The notes: generated by a model from the sequence alone, not told the origin. A stretch of 64,000 nt of DNA from Desulfobacterales bacterium (GCA_034003325.1 JAVEYW010000018.1:34703-98702); one strand, 5' to 3'. Shown: positions 1 through 8,806, counted from the first letter of the stretch. Translations and numbers: made by a program.

Positions 1-174
1 CCCCCTGCGTTGGTTGAACAACTGGCCGAAGGCGGAAAGCTGGTGATCCCCGTTGGGACGCATTGGCAGGAACTCAAGCTACTAAGCAAAACTAAGGGCA
101 AGGTTGAGGCCCGAAACGTGGTTTCCGTCAGATTTGTGCCGATGCTAAGGGAGACAAACTCCAAACCACAGTAA
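1..174 (+). CDS. pcm: Protein-L-isoaspartate O-methyltransferase, C-terminal end (partial)
   Basis: An open frame enters from the left edge and stops with TAA at 172-174, giving the last 57 residues of a protein. The visible part contains LVIPVGTHWQELKLL followed by VVSVRFVPM, which is the characteristic end of the PCMT family (the VRFVPL/M strand). The enzyme transfers methyl from S-adenosylmethionine to isoaspartyl residues of aged proteins in the cytoplasm. The SAM-binding core lies outside the window, so only the family assignment is supported. The short tail after VRFVPM is normal for the family. Confidence 0.85.
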   Translation, partial: PPALVEQLAEGGKLVIPVGTHWQELKLLSKTKGKVEARNVVSVRFVPMLRETNSKPQ

Positions 175-399
175 AATTGCTGCATCGATCTGAAAACATT
201 TAAATGATGTTGCCAGCCTGCAATTCCACTTTTTCTGAGACAAGCGAATCAAATGTCCATCGAAGGATAGATTGAATACGGACAAATCAAATGGGTGAAA
301 CAATTGGGACGGCATCGAATGAGGTTTGATTTCAGAACCGTTGGGGATGTGAAAATGCAAGTCACACCTGTCCCGCATCCATACCGTGGCGGAAAGTAG

Positions 400-1044
400 A
401 TGGATCCCTATACCAGCTTTAAAAAGCTCAAACAAAGCGAGCGCCGGGACACCGACTACCACATTGAGCGGCGTATCGGAAGCTCCGGCATCGCCATTTT
501 GAGCATTCACGGCGGCGAAATCGAGCCCGGAACGACCCGCATCGCAGACGCTATTGCAGGAGCAGGGCACTCTTTCTACTCTTTCGAGGGAATCAAGAGC
601 GGGGGGAATCTCGCCCTGCATATCACCAGTACGTGTTTCGACGAACCCTCCGCCATGGAGATCGTCTGCCAATCGGATATCATCGTCTCCATTCACGGCA
701 GCGCCCGAAAGGAACCGGTGGTCCATCTGGGGGGGCTGGATGTCGAACTAAAGAATCGGATTCGGGACAAACTCCGCGATGCAGGGTTTCAAATCACCGA
801 GTGCTCGGGGCCGCCCTTTGGCGGAGCGGATCATGCCAACATCTGCAACTTGTGCGGTCGCGGCATGGGTGTTCAAATGGAAATCAGCCGCGGCCTGCGT
901 TCCCTTATGTTCCGGGATCTAACACCTGAGGGAAGAAAACACCAGACCAAACTATTTGCCGAATTCACCCAAGCGGTGCGGGAAGCCCTTGAGCCGTTTG
1001 CGGCCATATATGCTGAAACCCATCCCCTGGACGGAACGGATTGA
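400..1044 (+). CDS. Poly-gamma-glutamate hydrolase family protein (DUF867/YjqB-like)
   Basis: A 214-residue protein with the layout of the gamma-PGA hydrolase/YjqB family (known from phage PghP and Bacillus YjqB), which are zinc-dependent peptidases that cut poly-gamma-glutamate. Visible family features are the ILSIHGGEIEPGT segment near residues 34-46 (metal-binding His and Glu), the SFYSFEG segment, and the later IVSIHGSARKEPVVHLGG and GADHANICN segments, which would supply further metal ligands. There is no signal peptide, so it is probably cytoplasmic. It stands alone between pcm and crcB and is preceded by 225 bp with no recognisable element. The substrate in this organism is not known. 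The start ATG is supported by a weak purine-rich stretch (GGAAAG). Confidence 0.75.
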   Translation: MDPYTSFKKLKQSERRDTDYHIERRIGSSGIAILSIHGGEIEPGTTRIADAIAGAGHSFYSFEGIKSGGNLALHITSTCFDEPSAMEIVCQSDIIVSIHGSARKEPVVHLGGLDVELKNRIRDKLRDAGFQITECSGPPFGGADHANICNLCGRGMGVQMEISRGLRSLMFRDLTPEGRKHQTKLFAEFTQAVREALEPFAAIYAETHPLDGTD

Positions 1045-1218
1045 AATGGATTGTTATTGAACCAAAAGGGTCTTGAGTTACGCGAACTGTCCGATTATTG
1101 TGGTTCATTAAGGGACAAAACAGCGCAATGCCCGTAATTTTAAGCTCAGAAAAGTTTCGGCATGACCGCTGGTGCACCGATGAATCATTAGGAAGCCGCG
1201 AGGAGAGGGTCATCGATA

Positions 1219-1689
1219 ATGGAAGGGTTCGTTCACGCACTGATTCAGTTCAAAGGTTTTTTGTCCGATGCTGTCGGTACGCTTTTGGAGGGCAGTCGTC
1301 TGTTTCTACCGGCGCTGAAAAAATGGGGACTGGTCATGCTGGGTGGCAGCTTTGGCGCGGCGAGCCGCTACGGCGTGAGCCTGTTGACGGTGAAATTATG
1401 GGGAAGCGGCTTTCCATGGGGAACGCTGTTGGTTAATCTCGCGGGGTGTTTTTTAATCGGGCTGCTATTCGCTCTCTCGGATCGGGTCCGTTTTCTGTCA
1501 CCGGATATGCGCCTGCTTCTAATTACCGGGTATCTGGGCGCGTTAACGACCTTCTCCTCGTTCTCCCTTGAAACCATCAACGCCGGCCGTGCCGGCATGG
1601 CGCTTCTGCCCTTGGGCAATATTCTCATCAACAACATCGGCGGGCTGACACTCACCTTTTGCGGCATGTGGCTGGGCGGGCTTAAATAG
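1219..1689 (+). CDS. crcB: Fluoride efflux transporter CrcB/FluC
   Basis: A 156-residue, four-helix membrane protein of the Fluc fluoride channel family. The family signature is complete: GGSFGAASRY in helix 1, WGTLLVNLAGCFLIG in helix 2 (with the pore-lining Asn) and GALTTFSSFSLET in helix 3 (the phenylalanine box and central Na site). Fluc proteins are dual-topology dimers that export fluoride. The first 35-40 residues precede the usual start and form an extra N-terminal segment; a shorter product from the ATG at 1336 is possible. The chosen ATG follows AGGAGAGG by about 11 bases. The next gene, a DUF190-CBS protein, begins 8 bp after the stop, and DUF190 genes commonly accompany crcB. I looked for a fluoride riboswitch upstream and did not find a convincing one. 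Confidence 0.9.
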   Translation: MEGFVHALIQFKGFLSDAVGTLLEGSRLFLPALKKWGLVMLGGSFGAASRYGVSLLTVKLWGSGFPWGTLLVNLAGCFLIGLLFALSDRVRFLSPDMRLLLITGYLGALTTFSSFSLETINAGRAGMALLPLGNILINNIGGLTLTFCGMWLGGLK

Positions 1690-1697
1690 GAGGCGCA

Positions 1698-2981
1698 ATG
1701 CTAACTTATCAGGCAATTGAAATTTTCACCAGCGAGGAAGCGCGCTACCGCAACAAGCCGGTGGCCGATGCGGTGGTTCAGTACATTAAAAATCTGAAGA
1801 TCGCGGCACGCTGTATCGTCACCCGGGGAATCGCCGGCTGTTACGAAAGTGGAGAGGTGACGACCGGGCGATTGGAAATTCTCTCCTTTAACCTACCGAT
1901 TCGTATTTACATTGTTATTCCGGTTGCTGAAACCGAGCGCGTCATTGATGGCCTGAACGGCATGGTGGGTGACGGCATTATCGCGGTTCATGATTTAATG
2001 GTTATCAGCCATCGGACGCGCAATTCATTTTTCCCGCGGCAGCTTCTGGTCCGTGATGTCATGACCACAACCCCCAGACGCATTTCGGCCAAAAGCCCTT
2101 TAAGTGATGCAGCGGGGTTGCTGCTCTCGTCGGTCTTTACGGGGCTTCCCGTGGTGAATGACCAGAGCCGGCCTATCGGGGTCATCACGCAAGGAGACCT
2201 CATTTCAAAGGGCGGCCTGCCGCTTCGGCTGGGTCTTCTGGCGGCATCCGACCAACATCGGACCGATACGGTCATTCGCAAGCTGGCTTCTCAAAGCGCA
2301 GCCGAGGTGATGACGACGCCGGCAATCATCATCACGGAAGACCGGCCCCTGGTCGAGGCCGTGAATGTGATGCTGGCCAAGGGCATTAAGCGCCTTCCGG
2401 TGGTGGACGAAACCGGGCGGCTTACAGGCATGCTTTCCAGGCTGGATATTTTTCGGACGGTCATGCGGGAAGCACCCGACTGGAATTCCTTTCGGGCGCA
2501 AAAAATCGAGGTGGCGAAGCTTAAAAGCGTTGGGGATATCCTGAGACGGGATACGCACACCGTTTTTCCGGAAACCCCCATTGATGAGGTGATTCGGGTC
2601 ATTGATTTGAACGACATTCAACGGGTGGCTGTGGTCGATGCCGACGGCAAGCTGCTGGGCCTGATCTCGGATCGGGATTTACTTCGCTACTTCAAGCAGG
2701 ATGAAGCGGGCATCTGGAATCTTCTGACCAAGGCGAAACACGCCCTTAAACCAAATGCCTGTCACGGCAATCTGCAACAGTGTCTGACCGAAACCCGCGC
2801 CGACGCGGTCATGACAACCGGGCTGATCACCGTCCGCGAAGAAATGTTGATCGAAGAGGCCATCACCCTGATGACCGAAAAGTCGCTCAAACGCTTGCCG
2901 GTGGTGGACGAGGCCGGTCGCTTTAAAGGCATGATCAGCCGGGATTCGCTCTTGCGCACCGGGTTTGGCGAACCCGGTTGA
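1698..2981 (+). CDS. DUF190 domain protein fused to four CBS domains
   Basis: A 427-residue soluble protein. Residues 1-105 match the DUF190 fold, a PII-like ferredoxin fold of about 100 residues, including SEEARYRNKPV and RGIAGCYESGEV. The rest holds four CBS motifs, starting near VRDVMTTTP (about 116), AEVMTTPAI (about 205), a divergent copy near 280, and ADAVMTTGLI (about 370); each is followed by an LPVVDE- or VAVVDADG-type strand. CBS pairs bind adenosine nucleotides and act as energy sensors. A strong AGGAGG site lies 5 bases before the ATG, and the gene is 8 bp downstream of crcB, so the two are co-transcribed. The fusion suggests a nucleotide-responsive regulator of the fluoride exporter, but that function is inference. 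Confidence 0.85.
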   Translation: MLTYQAIEIFTSEEARYRNKPVADAVVQYIKNLKIAARCIVTRGIAGCYESGEVTTGRLEILSFNLPIRIYIVIPVAETERVIDGLNGMVGDGIIAVHDLMVISHRTRNSFFPRQLLVRDVMTTTPRRISAKSPLSDAAGLLLSSVFTGLPVVNDQSRPIGVITQGDLISKGGLPLRLGLLAASDQHRTDTVIRKLASQSAAEVMTTPAIIITEDRPLVEAVNVMLAKGIKRLPVVDETGRLTGMLSRLDIFRTVMREAPDWNSFRAQKIEVAKLKSVGDILRRDTHTVFPETPIDEVIRVIDLNDIQRVAVVDADGKLLGLISDRDLLRYFKQDEAGIWNLLTKAKHALKPNACHGNLQQCLTETRADAVMTTGLITVREEMLIEEAITLMTEKSLKRLPVVDEAGRFKGMISRDSLLRTGFGEPG

Positions 2982-3147
2982 AAGAAAAACCGTGCCTCTG
3001 GGTCAGGGCTTATGACCGCCTGAACCACGCGAAAAGGCTTTCGGATTTTTTACGGGACGAGATGCCGCTGCGCATGTGGGAACTGAATAAAACCTCGTCC
3101 TGGGTGAATTTTCACCTGGGCAGGGATCATCAACGCAACCCACGTTC

Positions 3148-3161
3148 TTGACTTGGGTCAA
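3148..3161. promoter_or_regulatory. Possible CRP/FNR-family (HcpR-like) operator
   Basis: The sequence TTGACTTGGGTCAA is a perfect 5-4-5 inverted repeat (TTGAC-N4-GTCAA). This is the form described for CRP/FNR-family sites, including HcpR sites in Desulfobacterota. It lies about 325 bp upstream of the CBS/HPP pair, and a MITE copy now separates it from that pair. Only the palindrome is seen; a regulatory role is inference. Confidence 0.35.
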
Positions 3162-3246
3162 GGATTTTTTCCAGATACGGTGATAAAAAAGACCCATCGA
3201 CGAATGTCACAAGCCATTCATCGATGTGATGGAATGCAACAAAAGA

Positions 3247-3419
3247 GGTAACTACTCAGTATTCAGGAGTCAGAATTAAATAGTAGCGTGATTCCTCAAG
3301 AGATCCTTGCGCGATATTGAGGAACCGGAGCTTGTCTAGGTTTCCACGCTTTCTGAATCCTTCAGCTTTGCGGGTTCTTTCATTCTGACTTCTGACTCCT
3401 GAATACCTGAGCAGTTACC
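3247..3419. repeat. MITE-like inverted-repeat element, copy 1
   Basis: A 173-bp non-coding element. It begins GGTAACTACTCAG and ends CTGAGCAGTTACC, which are imperfect inverted repeats. The inverted similarity continues inward (CAGGAGTCAGAAT against ATTCTGACTTCTGACTCCTG). A second copy with the same ends but a different interior lies at 58980-59130. It carries no ORF, so any mobility would depend on a transposase elsewhere. Confidence 0.75.
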
Positions 3420-3485
3420 ATTATTTTTTTATCCGCTTTCTGAAAAAATGTTGCGCGGTCAGCGCGCATACGGGAGAGAACCCCC

Positions 3486-4094
3486 ATGAAGAAAGAATCA
3501 ACCCAAAGCGACTGCGGCCAAGTGGATATTTCCGAGCAGGATGTGCTCAACGCCATGAAAGCGATGCAGGGGTATATCGACATTACACCCGCCGATTTTA
3601 AGGAAGTGTATCGGGCGGCTTACAACCTTGCAAAAAATCGAATCCTGAATTCTTTAACCGCCGCCGATGTGATGACGACCTCGGTTCATTCCATCGGGTT
3701 GGAAATGGATCTCATCGAAACCGCCGCATTGCTGGCCGAAAAGGGAATTTCAGGCGCGCCGGTGGTGGATCACGAGGGAAAAGTCGTGGGCGTTGTATCT
3801 GAAAAAGATTTTTTAGCCCAAATGGGGGCCGGACAAACAGGCTCTTTTATGCAAGTCATCGCGCATTGCTTGAAAAATAAGGGATGTGTTGCAACGCCGA
3901 TGTTAAACCGGGTTGTCCGCGACATCATGACGGCGCCGGCCATCACGGCTAAAGCGGATACCTTGATTTCGAAAATATCGACCCTTTTTTCGGAAAAAAA
4001 GATCAATCGCCTTCCGATTATCGGCGGTGACGGAAAGCTCGCCGGCATTGTGACACGTTCGGATCTTGTTAATTCCTATTGCAGGCTCGGGTAA
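3486..4094 (+). CDS. CBS domain-pair protein
   Basis: A 202-residue soluble protein. After an N-terminal helical segment of about 55 residues it carries two CBS motifs: TAADVMTTSVHSI (about residues 57-110) with GAPVVDHEGKVVGVVSEKDF, and VRDIMTAPAI (about 140-195) with NRLPIIGGDGKLAGIVTRSD. Such pairs bind ATP, ADP or AMP and regulate partner proteins. The GGAGAG Shine-Dalgarno sequence is well placed. The HPP-family membrane gene begins just after or overlapping its stop. HPP and CBS domains are often found in one polypeptide, so this is probably the split form in which the CBS protein controls the HPP membrane protein. Confidence 0.85.
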   Translation: MKKESTQSDCGQVDISEQDVLNAMKAMQGYIDITPADFKEVYRAAYNLAKNRILNSLTAADVMTTSVHSIGLEMDLIETAALLAEKGISGAPVVDHEGKVVGVVSEKDFLAQMGAGQTGSFMQVIAHCLKNKGCVATPMLNRVVRDIMTAPAITAKADTLISKISTLFSEKKINRLPIIGGDGKLAGIVTRSDLVNSYCRLG

Positions 4095-4105
4095 AGGAAA
4101 ACCAA

Positions 4106-4642
4106 TTGCATTATTTGGAAAAATGGCGGGGGCACACCCAAAGTCCGCCACGGGTTGCCGCGATTGAGATTCTTTGGTCATGGCTCGGCAGTTTTTTGGG
4201 AATTGCCGCTGTCAGCCTGTTGCATTTTAAGCTGTTGGATAACACCGGGTTGATGATGGTTATCGGCTCATTCGGTGCCTCCGCGGTTCTCATATACGGC
4301 GCCGTTCGCAGCCCATTGGCGCAACCCAGGAACCTTATCGGCGGCCATATTCTCTCGGCGATCGTGGGGGTGACGGCATATCGGTATTTGGGATGGCAGC
4401 CCTGGTTGGCAGCGTCCGTGGCCGTATCCGTATCCATCGCCCTGATGCACCTGACGAAAACACTTCATCCGCCGGGAGGCGCCACTGCACTGATCGCCGT
4501 GATCGGAGGCGATGCCATGCACCAGCTCGGCTATCTGTATGTCCTGATACCGACCGCCGCAGGCGCTTGCATTATGCTGGCCATTGCGCTCGTCATCAAC
4601 AATATACCAAAAGGCCGCCGATACCCGGAATTTTGGCTTTGA
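4106..4642 (+). CDS. HPP family integral membrane protein
   Basis: A four-helix membrane protein of the HPP family (PF04982), about 178 residues from the start chosen here. The name-giving motif is present in LHPPGGATAL, preceded by the conserved MVIGSFGASAVLIY and QPRNLIGGHILSA segments. Some HPP proteins transport nitrite; most are uncharacterised. The TTG at 4106 is chosen because AAAGGAAAA lies 5-8 bases upstream; a TTG at 4079 in the same frame would overlap the CBS gene by 16 bp and has no ribosome-binding site. Translational coupling to the CBS protein is likely either way. The substrate is unknown. Confidence 0.85.
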   Translation: MHYLEKWRGHTQSPPRVAAIEILWSWLGSFLGIAAVSLLHFKLLDNTGLMMVIGSFGASAVLIYGAVRSPLAQPRNLIGGHILSAIVGVTAYRYLGWQPWLAASVAVSVSIALMHLTKTLHPPGGATALIAVIGGDAMHQLGYLYVLIPTAAGACIMLAIALVINNIPKGRRYPEFWL

Positions 4643-4757
4643 TACACGGGTGAAGCACTATCTTTCTTTCCAAAGTGCATGGATACTGACCATCATGATA
4701 ATCTTAACCATTTCAGACATTATAACGGATAAAGGGACACTTTCTTAGAAGTCTTCC

Positions 4758-4836
4758 CACCGTCATTCCCGCGACAGCGGGAATCCTGATTCCCCTGGAA
4801 ATATTGGATTTCCGCCTTCTATAAAATGACGGGGTG
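4758..4836. repeat. Dispersed palindromic repeat
   Basis: The outer ends CACCGTCAT and ATGACGGGGTG are near-perfect inverted repeats. Inside the left end is a hairpin TTCCCGC-GACA-GCGGGAA. This cgtcattcccgcg...cgggaatcc form is a common extragenic repeat in many proteobacterial genomes. It sits in the 288-bp gap before the DUF748 gene; no other copy was found in the window. Confidence 0.55.
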
Positions 4837-4930
4837 CGAGTTCATCGGCCTTTTGCGCGCGCTCATCAAGATTGATGCTTGGAAAATTAGGGGGATTATG
4901 CTTTGATAAAAAATATAGGAGCAAAACGCT

Positions 4931-7900
4931 ATGAACAAATTTAAAAAAATCGTTCAGAGCAAGACCTTTATTGTCTCTGCCTCGGTTATTCTGATTTACA
5001 CGCTGGCCGGGTTCTTTTTAACCCCCTATCTCATTCGGCATTACCTGCCCAAGATCATTCATGAAAATCTTCAAAAGAAGGCCGTTATCGGCAATGTGGC
5101 GCTAAATCCGTATATCTTCAAGCTGGAAATGGGTGCGTTCCGCATGGATGAACCGGATGGTCAGCCGATCCTTGCATTCGAGCGACTGCTCGTCGATTTC
5201 GAACTGAAAAGTCTGTTCAGATGGGCCTGGGTTTTCCGAGAGATTCAGTTGGATGGGCCTGCGGTGAATGCCGTGATTCAAAAAAAAGGCGGTTTGAATC
5301 TGGCTCACTTGGGATCTTCTTCCGAGGTCGAACGGCCCAAAGATGAAACACGGTCGCCACCACCTCGCTTGGTTTTTGAAAGTATCCGTATTATAAATGG
5401 TCAATTCACGTTCACGGATCAACGACCGGACACACCCGCCACGATCACGCTGAGCCCCTTGACTGCCGGAATCGCCAACCTGACCACTCTGCCAGAAAAG
5501 GGGGGGGAAACGACCCTCACCGCCACCGGCAACAATGGTGCAACGGCGAAGTGGCTTGGTCGGGTGGGCCTGAACCCGCTGATCGTCAAGGGCCACCTCA
5601 GCCTGCAGAACGTCAAAAGCGCTACACTGGCGAATTTTGCCGGCGACAAACTGCGACTTTCGCCGCCGGCAGGGACGCTGACGGTAGCAACAGACTGCAC
5701 CATTGATGGCGGCGGCGTGGCCGCGCAGATCGTGCTATCCAATCTGTCCGTGCTGCTGAACGGCATCGCCCTTGCGCTGCCGGATTCCCAAGCACCGTTT
5801 CTGGAGCTGCCCGACGCGCGGATCACAGGCGCGCGCCTTGACCTGACCGGTCGCAAGATCGATCTGGGCACCATAACCGTGCAGGGGGGAAGCGCGCACC
5901 TGGCAATGGACGAACATGGCGTTTTAAATCTGCAACGCATTGCGCCGCCTTTCGAACAGGGATCTAAAAACAACACCACGCAACCGGTAGACACCCGGAA
6001 TGCAGCGACCTGGCTGTTTAATCTGCCCGGATTCGAAATCAACGGCTTCTCGGCGCATTACGAGGACGCGCAACGCGCCCCAGGACTCCAGGCCGCGATC
6101 GGTGAGCTCAAAGGCGGCTTTTCAGCAGAAGCACAAACCGGGGAGCACCCATCAGCGCTGGTGAAAGATTTGATGATACAGCTTTCGAACATTCGGGCGA
6201 ACGTTGCGGCCGCGGAGCCGATCGTTCGAATCAATTCATTCACACTGGAAAAGGGAAATGCTGATTTGGTCCAAAAGCGCCTGACCGCTGCCTTGATCGC
6301 CATCGACGGCGGCTCGGCTCGAATCGAAAGGAGGATCGACGGCACCCTTAATCTGACAGACCTCTTTGCGCAAGCACAGCCACAAGAAAATACCCTTGCC
6401 AAAAAGCCCGAAAAGGCCGTTGAGCAGTCCGATACCGTCCCTGAGACACTGGCCGATGCCACGGCAGCAAACCAGGGCGATGGCGCGCCAAAAGAAGGCC
6501 CGGCTTCTGGTAAGGCTTCAGCCTTTCAATTTTTGGTGGATCGTCTCTTACTTTCCGGAATGCAGCTGACGTTTTGGGATCGCATGGTTGGTGCTGATCA
6601 TCCGATCCTCAATATAGACACCCTTTCAGCTTCCGCATCGCAAGTGGACGGCCGCTCCACGATGCCGATTGAACTGGCCGTCGGCATTCGGGAAGGCGGC
6701 AGGATCAAGGCGGCCGGCACGTTCGACCCCACCAAACAATCGCTGGCCGCAGAGGTCGAATTGGTTGGGATCGCATTGCCGACGGCCCAACCCTATATCG
6801 CGCCGGTGGCGGCCATCGTGCTTAAATCAGGAACCTTTTCCACTACCGGCTCTTTACGCTACGCGGCCAAGGACACAAAAGCGCAAACTGTTTACCAGGG
6901 TGAATTCAAGGTCGAAAATCTGAAGATTACCGAACCAAATGCCGACGAAACCCTGCTCGGTTGGATATCGGTGAACAGCAAGCAACTCAAACTGCTTTTG
7001 CAGCCAAATGGGGTCGATATCGGAGACATTCGGGTGCAGGGGTTGATCGGAAAAGCTATCGTCGAAAAAAACGGGAGCTTCAACCTGGCCAATCTAATCA
7101 AAGCCGAACAGCCCGGCAGGTCCGTTGTCAGTAAGGCGGTCAAACCGAAAAAAGACGGGCGTGGCAACGGGGCGTTCTTCTATCGCGTTCGTCGCGTGTT
7201 GGTCAAAGACGGCCGGATCACCTTTGCCGATTACAACCTGCCAATTCCGTTCGCCGCGAACATTCACGAACTCAAGGGCAGTCTGGCCGGCCTCACCTCG
7301 GTCAAAGACGCCCGTTCGCAAATAAAGATCAAAGGCCGTGTGAACCAATTCGGAACCGCTCAGATCGATGGTGAAGTGAACACCGTCAACCCCAAGCTTT
7401 TTACAAACATCGGCCTTGCTTTCCGTAACATCGAAATGACTAAGCTGACCCCTTATACAGGTAAGTTCGCCGGCCGCAAGATCGATTCCGGCAAGCTATC
7501 GGTGAATTTGGCCTATGAAATTCATAATGGCCGACTTTCAGGCGACAACAAGATCGTTGTGGAACGTCTGAAGCTCGGGGAGAAGGTGGAGAGCCCGACG
7601 GCCGTCAATGTCCCACTTGATTTAGCCGTGGCGCTGCTCAAGGATTCAAACGGCGTCATTGATCTGGGACTTCCGGTCAGTGGTGACCTTAATAACCCCC
7701 AATTCAGTTTCGGCGCACTGATCGGCAAGGCCCTTTTCAATCTTTTGAAGAAAATCGTGACCAGCCCATTTCGCGCCATCGCCGCATTAATCCCCGGCGG
7801 GGAGAATGACAGCATCGACAGTATCACTTTTGAGCCAGGCCGTGCGGATGTGCCGCCGCCGGAAAAAGAAAAGCTGCTTCAACTGGCCGAAGCACTTGGC

Positions 7901-8392
7901 AAACGGCCGCAATTGAAGCTGGTGGTGCAGGGACGGTTTCACCCGGAAAAAGATCGCAACGCAATAGCGCGGCGAAGCCTGCGCAATACCCTGGCGGTCC
8001 GACTCGAGCAAGCCCTGACGCCGCAAGAGGATGCGGGCCCGGTGGATTTCAGCAGCACCGATACCCGCAAGGCACTGGAAAAAATGTTCACGGAACGTTT
8101 TGGGGCTGATAAGCTCAAATCCTTTACGGCCGAGTTGCAAAAGGCTCCTGAGAATGGAGAAGGGGCGGATGCCGGCTTTTTGGCCAAGGCTCTTTTTGCC
8201 CAATTGCTGACGGTTGAACCGGTGACCGACGCTCAATTTTTGGCGCTGGCAAATGCCAGGGCCAAGGCAATAATCGCCGAAATGGGCACAGCACAGGGAC
8301 TCTCGGCCGAGCGCTTGGGCACTCAGCCGCCCGCGGCACTGACAGCGTCGGAGTCCATCACGGCAGCGCTCAGCTTGCAAGCCCTGCAATGA
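4931..8392 (+). CDS. DUF748/AsmA-like periplasmic protein
   Basis: A 1153-residue protein with one N-terminal membrane segment (about residues 13-35) and a very long beta-rich periplasmic part. It has the repeated AsmA/DUF748 pattern (NPYIFKLEMGAFRM, LERLLVDFELKSLFRWAW, IQLDGPAVNAVIQ, and late IDLGLPVSGDLNNPQFSFG followed by LIGKALFNLLKKIVTSPF). DUF748 proteins belong with AsmA, YhdP and TamB-like bridge proteins, which are linked to lipid transport and envelope integrity. Near the C-terminus, from about residue 960, the segment FEPGRADVPPPEKEKL resembles the start of an OmpA-like peptidoglycan-binding fold. A linker rich in Ala, Lys and Pro lies near 480-530. TAGGAGC precedes the ATG. The gene appears monocistronic. 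A role in phospholipid delivery to the outer membrane is inference from the family. Confidence 0.8.
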   Translation: MNKFKKIVQSKTFIVSASVILIYTLAGFFLTPYLIRHYLPKIIHENLQKKAVIGNVALNPYIFKLEMGAFRMDEPDGQPILAFERLLVDFELKSLFRWAWVFREIQLDGPAVNAVIQKKGGLNLAHLGSSSEVERPKDETRSPPPRLVFESIRIINGQFTFTDQRPDTPATITLSPLTAGIANLTTLPEKGGETTLTATGNNGATAKWLGRVGLNPLIVKGHLSLQNVKSATLANFAGDKLRLSPPAGTLTVATDCTIDGGGVAAQIVLSNLSVLLNGIALALPDSQAPFLELPDARITGARLDLTGRKIDLGTITVQGGSAHLAMDEHGVLNLQRIAPPFEQGSKNNTTQPVDTRNAATWLFNLPGFEINGFSAHYEDAQRAPGLQAAIGELKGGFSAEAQTGEHPSALVKDLMIQLSNIRANVAAAEPIVRINSFTLEKGNADLVQKRLTAALIAIDGGSARIERRIDGTLNLTDLFAQAQPQENTLAKKPEKAVEQSDTVPETLADATAANQGDGAPKEGPASGKASAFQFLVDRLLLSGMQLTFWDRMVGADHPILNIDTLSASASQVDGRSTMPIELAVGIREGGRIKAAGTFDPTKQSLAAEVELVGIALPTAQPYIAPVAAIVLKSGTFSTTGSLRYAAKDTKAQTVYQGEFKVENLKITEPNADETLLGWISVNSKQLKLLLQPNGVDIGDIRVQGLIGKAIVEKNGSFNLANLIKAEQPGRSVVSKAVKPKKDGRGNGAFFYRVRRVLVKDGRITFADYNLPIPFAANIHELKGSLAGLTSVKDARSQIKIKGRVNQFGTAQIDGEVNTVNPKLFTNIGLAFRNIEMTKLTPYTGKFAGRKIDSGKLSVNLAYEIHNGRLSGDNKIVVERLKLGEKVESPTAVNVPLDLAVALLKDSNGVIDLGLPVSGDLNNPQFSFGALIGKALFNLLKKIVTSPFRAIAALIPGGENDSIDSITFEPGRADVPPPEKEKLLQLAEALGKRPQLKLVVQGRFHPEKDRNAIARRSLRNTLAVRLEQALTPQEDAGPVDFSSTDTRKALEKMFTERFGADKLKSFTAELQKAPENGEGADAGFLAKALFAQLLTVEPVTDAQFLALANARAKAIIAEMGTAQGLSAERLGTQPPAALTASESITAALSLQALQ

Positions 8393-8514
8393 TTGTGCGC
8401 TTTGGCAAACAAACCAAACTCGACCAGCGTTACAATAGAATGGCCTTAACGAGAGCCACAATCGAGGTGTCTATGCGGCAATTGAGGCGCGCAATGAAGA
8501 CAAAGGCGATATAA

Positions 8515-8779
8515 ATGGGGTCGACAATGCCTTACAGCAACGAAAAGATTCTTATCGTTGATGATGAGCGCCGCATGTGTGACAGCCTAAAAGCCCTGTT
8601 AAGCGTCAAAGGCTTTGATGTAAGAACACGCAGCAACGGCCATGATGCGTTGAAGTACCTGCGAGAGGAATCGGTTGATCTTATCCTCCTTGATATTTCC
8701 ATGGAGGAAATGGACGGTTTCCGGGTAATGGAAAGGATAGGCCGGGAACATCTGGATATTCCGGTTATAATCATCGGAA
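8515..8779 (+). pseudogene. 5' fragment of a hybrid histidine kinase (truncated receiver domain), cut by an IS element
   Basis: The frame encodes the first four-fifths of a receiver domain: the acidic pair in ILIVDDE (Asp16-17), the phospho-acceptor Asp60 in LILLDISMEEMDG, and strand 4 ending DIPVIII. At 8780 the left end of an IS3-family element replaces the rest, and the frame picks up three foreign residues (MCQ) before a stop at 8788-8790. The missing receiver end (MTGNAST through the KKP lysine) begins directly after the IS at 10524. Removing the IS plus one 3-bp target copy restores one reading frame. The fragment lacks the Thr and Lys switch residues and is unlikely to work as a receiver. 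Confidence 0.85.
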
Positions 8780-8806
8780 TGTGTCAATGAAAATGAGACA
8801 CGGTTT

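Larger units (their letters stand above)
2982..3485. other. Intergenic region with an FNR-like palindrome and a MITE copy
   Basis: No convincing gene lies in these 504 bp. The left part contains a CRP/FNR-type palindrome (3148-3161). The right part is occupied by a MITE-like inverted-repeat element (3247-3419). The CBS gene that follows starts 66 bp after the element. Confidence 0.6.

Noticed and set aside
145..726. Minus-strand frame of 193 codons at the left end
   Set aside because: It is the shadow of the poly-gamma-glutamate hydrolase-like gene and the pcm end, with no family resemblance.
1045..1218. Fluoride riboswitch before crcB
   Set aside because: The conserved GGCGAUGG...CGCC start and pseudoknot could not be matched; only scattered similarity was seen.
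2990..3140. Short reading frame with YDRLNHAKRLSDFLRDE
   Set aside because: It has no start codon or ribosome-binding site and ends after about 50 codons; it could be a gene remnant but nothing supports it.
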